From the NCBI GenBank assembly GCA_030490835.1, contig CM059972.1:11686264-11750263 (forward strand): DNA of 64,000 bases. Direction: 5' to 3'. The stretch is from Annona cherimola. Taxonomy: Eukaryota > Streptophyta > Magnoliopsida > Magnoliales > Annonaceae. Under the pieces are notes generated by a model. The model did not search any database. It saw only the letters and a list, made by a program, of their open reading frames with translations, and was not told the origin of the DNA. Below, in pieces: positions 59,907 through 64,000 of this stretch; position 1 is the first letter of the stretch; every line of letters begins with the position of its first letter. Made by a program: the position numbers and the translations under genes.

Positions 59907-60186
59907 GGTGTATTTGAAAATTAATAAAATTTTGGATAAAAAGTTTTTAGTACACAAATTTTAAAAATGTGAGAATATGGTGTAATATATTAAGGATAAT
60001 GATAAAGAGTAAAAAAAAAAAAGTTAAAATAGATAGGTTATATTTATGCTTAATTGTGTAGAAATAATTGAAAAGTAGAATAGTTGCATAAGAAAATGTG
60101 AAAAGATAATTTTAAAAATAAGATAATTATTAAAAGTGAAAAATTTTAGTTTGAAAAATTTTATGTTTTAACAAAAGCAGCCTAAA
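59907..60186 (+). mobile_element. MITE, GGGTGTGTTTGG family
   Basis: Starts AGGGTGTATTTGAAAATTAA and ends TTTTAACAAAAGCAGCCTA. The interior has AAAATAGATAGGTTATAT and AATTGAAAAGTAGAATAGTT. Confidence 0.6.
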
Positions 60187-60707
60187 ATAGGCCATTCTTA
60201 GAAGAGGTGTTTTGAAATTAAATTGTCTGTCTTAAAAAAATAAAAAAATAAAATTGTGGGGCTGATGCATATCAAGAACCTAACTCGCGGCGGGAGCAGT
60301 AATACAGTATCTCTTTTTATGAGAATCCACCTTATGTAACGATGGGATGTTGGGATGGGCCAAAAGAAACAAGATACAAAAGTTTCTTTATTTTTAATTA
60401 TCTTGATAACTGTGCCCTAAATCATTGCATGACTTTTTCAATTAAAAATATTTATTTTGTCTTTATTCGGTCCAATTTTTTATATTCTTTTACCACTTAA
60501 TTTTTACCCCGAAGAGAACATTTCGTAACCAGGCCCTATCATTGAATGGTGTTTGTGGACAACTTGGCTTCTAACAACGTGACATTTGAGGATGACTGGG
60601 AAGCACACATAATTGCCTCCTTGAATATTCGGTCATTGCTTCCACGGCCAAGCAGTTAAATGAGAGTACCGGAACTTTTTGGATTTTTCAAAAAGAAAGG
60701 TTTTAGG

Positions 60708-60960
60708 TTCCGTTCGATAGGAGGATTAAAAATGGTGGAAATTTTCGTGGAATTTTTTTTTTTTTTAAAAAAGTGAGAGAATAATGTAATATATAATAAG
60801 TAATGACTATAAGTAAGGATAATAAAAATAAAATAAATAAGATAGTTATTGAAAAATGTAAAAAATGATTAAAATACAAAATGATAATATAAAAAAGTAA
60901 AATGATTAAATAATTAACATTTCAACTTATCTTAACTTGTTTATAGGAAAGTTTGGAACA
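60708..60960 (+). mobile_element. MITE-like copy with eroded ends
   Basis: AGGTTCCGTTCGATAGG, then AAAAAGTGAGAGAATAATGT and AATAAAATAAATAAGATAGT. A deviant member of the same group. Confidence 0.4.
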
Positions 60961-61019
60961 GTTAATTCCTAAGTCTTTATTTCCTTAACAATTAAAGAAA
61001 CGCCAAAGCTGAAAGTATT

Positions 61020-61930
61020 CGTTTCTTCAGGTGCTTACCACGATTGAGCAATCTTCGCCGTTGGTCCGAGCGGAAAGACATCCAACGGTGCGGATCACCC
61101 CACATCATCTCCCACATACGTGCGGCTCGAGTTCCCCTAGCACGACTGGACTTGGGCCACTTGGCTTCGAAGACGGGCAAGACCTCCAGGACTCCACTAG
61201 CCACGTGGCTCAATTTAAGCCGTTCAATTCAGGCTCTCATATTCACCTTGACTGTGGCCTAGAAACATGAAAGTGGAAACGTAAAAAGCAACGGAATCAC
61301 GCTTTGCAGCTGGGGACCACCCAAGTCAAAGCTCTGTTAATGAGCTACTGCCCGCCGGGTCCTTACCTTCGCTCGGCTCCCCTCCGCGCGCCGGACTTCA
61401 AAATTTGAAGCTATACGTTCTCCACGCATCTCCGCCGTCCAATCCGAAAGCGACAACGGACGGTTAGTAACAGAAGTGTCTATACTTTTGTTCTTAAACG
61501 TCCAGTTGGTGAGCCCACATGAAAGGTGTGCACTTGTTACAAGCTAAACATCTTGATCTGGCCGTCCGATGAGGCAAGGAAGAATGGACGGCCGAGGACA
61601 CAAGCTGCCAATCGTCTGCTACGGACGCCGCCTGGCGCGGTAGGCGGGACCGCGGCATCACATGGGCGGCTAAGCGGGGAGGTGCAACACTAGCAACTTG
61701 CTGTTGGGTGGATAGTCTGCCAATAGATCATAGACATACCGGCAAAAAGCAAATGCCCGTTTCTTTTGTTTTTGCACGAAAATTGCAATCTTTTCCCTTA
61801 TCCGAGTGACTAAATTCTCACGGAAAAAGAAATTGGAGAAATGCACTAACGCAATTGAAAATTCCAAATCGACCCTGTAATAGCCGGTGTTGGAAGCCGA
61901 GATTCCACGGTCAGGATTCACGGATCAAAA
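61020..61930. other. Balanced-GC island without an identified gene
   Basis: This stretch is clearly richer in G and C than its flanks and contains several GACGG/CCGTC phrases (for example ATGGACGGCCGAGG and CCGCCGTCCAATCC). Open frames on both strands (61031-61270, 61670-61921) resemble nothing known. It may be a promoter or the edge of a gene lost or lying outside the window. Confidence 0.35.
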
Positions 61931-63015
61931 TTATTTCATGATTGAAGCCGCGTCAGGTTAAGATGACGTTTGATGGTCGGGAGCTACCATAACTTACCCA
62001 AACCGGCATGAAACGGAAAGATTTTTCAAGTGTCATGTATTCCACAAAATAACACAACGAATCAACGACTTGGATTTTGAAAATTTATATTTCCATTTTA
62101 TGATGCAACAGCTCGCGGATTGTAGCCATATCGTGCATATATCAGCCAACTTGAGGGCCCATCTCTAGTCGACGTCGATGATAATTTTCTCCATTCGTGC
62201 AATTGTAGCCATCAAAATCATACCTGAGAGAAAAGAATATTCGTTGGCCAATCTCAGCTGCCTTGCTTTCAATGGTTGAGATACAAGCTCAACTGTCCGC
62301 TGCGACGAACGCACTCCTGTCCCGCACGTGCTGACGCAGGCATGTTAGCAGCACATGCGTATGATAAAGACGTTCATGCGAAGCAACAGTTGTCTACACT
62401 GAGGGTTTACCATCGATTTACAAAAAATCTGTGCCTCTACGGCATCCGTTAAGCCTACTCCGCGGAATTCATGCTCCCGGGGCCGTTGTATGAATAACAT
62501 GGAATTAGATTTTTTTTTTTTTTGAAAAATGCATTTAAACGTCAAATTAAATTATTGATCAATGAGGTATTTGCATTTGTCTTCTCATATTTTTTGATAT
62601 TATAACTTTCAATTATTGCCAATAATTAAAACATAGTTAATAATTGTAAAAACTAATTTAACAGTGATTAATAACTAATGATGATAACTTAGCCTAAGTT
62701 TCTTATGAATTTTGTTTAACTTTAATCTCAACTAAATTTTATAATTGATTAAAACACAAATAAAGCCATGTAGTAATATTTTCAGATTATGCCCCATATA
62801 TATTCAAAAAAATTATAACCCCTACTATTTTGATGGTAAACGGATTAGAGTTCCATATGATCTAATAATATTTATTTGGAATAACTTTATAAACAAAGTT
62901 CACTAGTAAATGCATTTCTACAATATCAAAAATATAATTTGGCTGACTATTAAGATATATATATATATATATGCACACAATGTCAAAAACATAGGAAGGC
63001 GAATGCCAACATCCA
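61931..63015. other. Gene-free stretch with a short TA microsatellite
   Basis: AT-rich sequence with a TATATATATATATA run near 62958-62973. No gene or repeat unit recognised. Confidence 0.4.
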
Positions 63016-63197
63016 ATGTTTTAAAAATCGAACCAAACCGGGCGGTTGGACCAGTCGTACCGTGAGCCAGTTATGTCTCGGTTCATTGGTTTTTCCGGTT
63101 CAACCACGTTTCGACCGTTGGTTTGCACCGGTTGAACCGGAAAAACCAGAAATCGGACACAAAACAGGTTCATTGCCCGGTTCGGTTTTTATAACAT
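63016..63197. mobile_element. Small MITE with 12-bp flanking duplication
   Basis: Terminal inverted repeats ATGTTTTAAAAATCGAACC and, inverted, ATGTTATAAAAACCGAACC enclose 182 bp rich in CCGGTTCAACC-type phrases in both orientations. TGCCAACATCCA flanks it at 63004-63015 and 63198-63209. The length of the duplication suggests a Mutator-like origin, where 9-11 bp is usual. Non-coding. Confidence 0.7.
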
Positions 63198-63209
63198 TGC
63201 CAACATCCA

Positions 63210-64000
63210 TTAATTAATCAATTAATTTCTACCAAGAAATTTGTCTACCAGGATCGACAAAATGGTGGTTAACTCTCTTCTGGCTCATTAGCGGTGGAAG
63301 TGACTATTCATGCGCTCAGCTTTGGACGGACACAAGCACAACCGTGCAAAAGAAATGGTTTATGTAGCTGATGCCATGTGACATCCGCCAATCCAATATT
63401 TTGCCCTGTTGTAGGGCAGGATATATAGATGAGAAAAAACTTAAAAAGCCGCACATCAATCTCAAATGAAACTTATACGAAGAAGGTATTATTTGGCCAA
63501 TGGTCAATCGACTTGGTGTTGGCCAACATGGGCATATTTGTATTGCATAATTTTAAATTAGAAGAGCAGACAAACAACTTTACTTGGTGAAACATTTTTA
63601 TGCAGTTTTTGAAATATAATCATCAAAAATTGGTTTGATTTTATGGAAGGAAAAGGAAAAAACAAAACAATATGATATCTAATCCAGCTTTGATACGATA
63701 AAAAACTCTAACAAAACTTTTTGCACACGGTCACATTTTTTAGCTAAAGTTTAATTTACCAACATTTGAAATTAAATTTAGCAAATTTTATTATTATTTA
63801 CTATGAAATTTAGGTGGATACTTTCGACATTATTTTCCCACTGCATGTAATGTTAAAATGACGCGTTCAAATAGATATCACTGCTATTAAACAATTAGGT
63901 ATTCAAAGTGAAATAATTTTTTCAGCCAATTCCAATATGTGTACATCATAACAAAATTTTTAAATGCAGCAATTTAATTTAGTTGTATATGATAGGGATT
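63210..64000. other. Gene-free right edge
   Basis: AT-rich. I see no gene or defined repeat. Confidence 0.4.

Overview
The window is nuclear DNA of a flowering plant. Coding regions are split by GT/AG introns, the non-coding DNA is very AT-rich and packed with small transposons, and every identifiable protein belongs to a plant family. Nothing in it is bacterial, viral or organellar. Base composition and intron style argue against a grass. The species cannot be named from the sequence alone. Layout, left to right: (1) 147-3058, minus strand, the 3' exons of an unidentified gene whose 5' end probably lies near 3.8-3.9 kb. (2) 5289-7696, plus strand, a complete five-exon GDSL esterase/lipase, divergent from gene 1. 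(3) 7.7-13.4 kb, gene-free, with tandem duplications and miniature inverted-repeat elements (MITEs). (4) 14173-26906, plus strand, a complete 11-exon gene for the SP1/MUL1-type RING E3 ligase. Its intron 4 carries a defective RTE-clade LINE sitting exactly on the splice acceptor of exon 5. (5) 27843-28562, plus strand, an intronless gene for a Pro/Ala/Lys-rich protein of unknown function. (6) 32556-44401, plus strand, a complete 14-exon vacuolar-type NHX cation/proton antiporter. One intron holds a transposon-like insertion carrying a broken GRAS (SCL32-like) fragment. (7) 45267-52505, plus strand, a complete four-exon LIFEGUARD/BAX-inhibitor-family gene with a 5.3 kb first intron containing a SINE, a MULE-like MITE and local duplications. 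(8) 52.5-64 kb, gene-free, a nest of MITEs, several with clear target-site duplications. The genes are independent housekeeping or stress-type plant genes with no operon-like logic: secreted ester hydrolysis, organelle outer-membrane ubiquitination, vacuolar ion homeostasis and membrane-based cell-death suppression. The exon models for SP1, NHX, LFG and the GDSL enzyme were built by hand. Each gives a continuous frame across all junctions and a protein of the family's normal length (343, 541, 239 and 382 residues). The most notable biology is transposon activity inside genes. The LINE insertion in SP1 duplicated a 14-bp target containing the 3' splice site, so two copies of the acceptor now flank 1.6 kb of LINE. 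A GRAS gene fragment has been carried into an NHX intron. One MITE family with GGGTGTGTTTGG-like ends is present in about a dozen copies.
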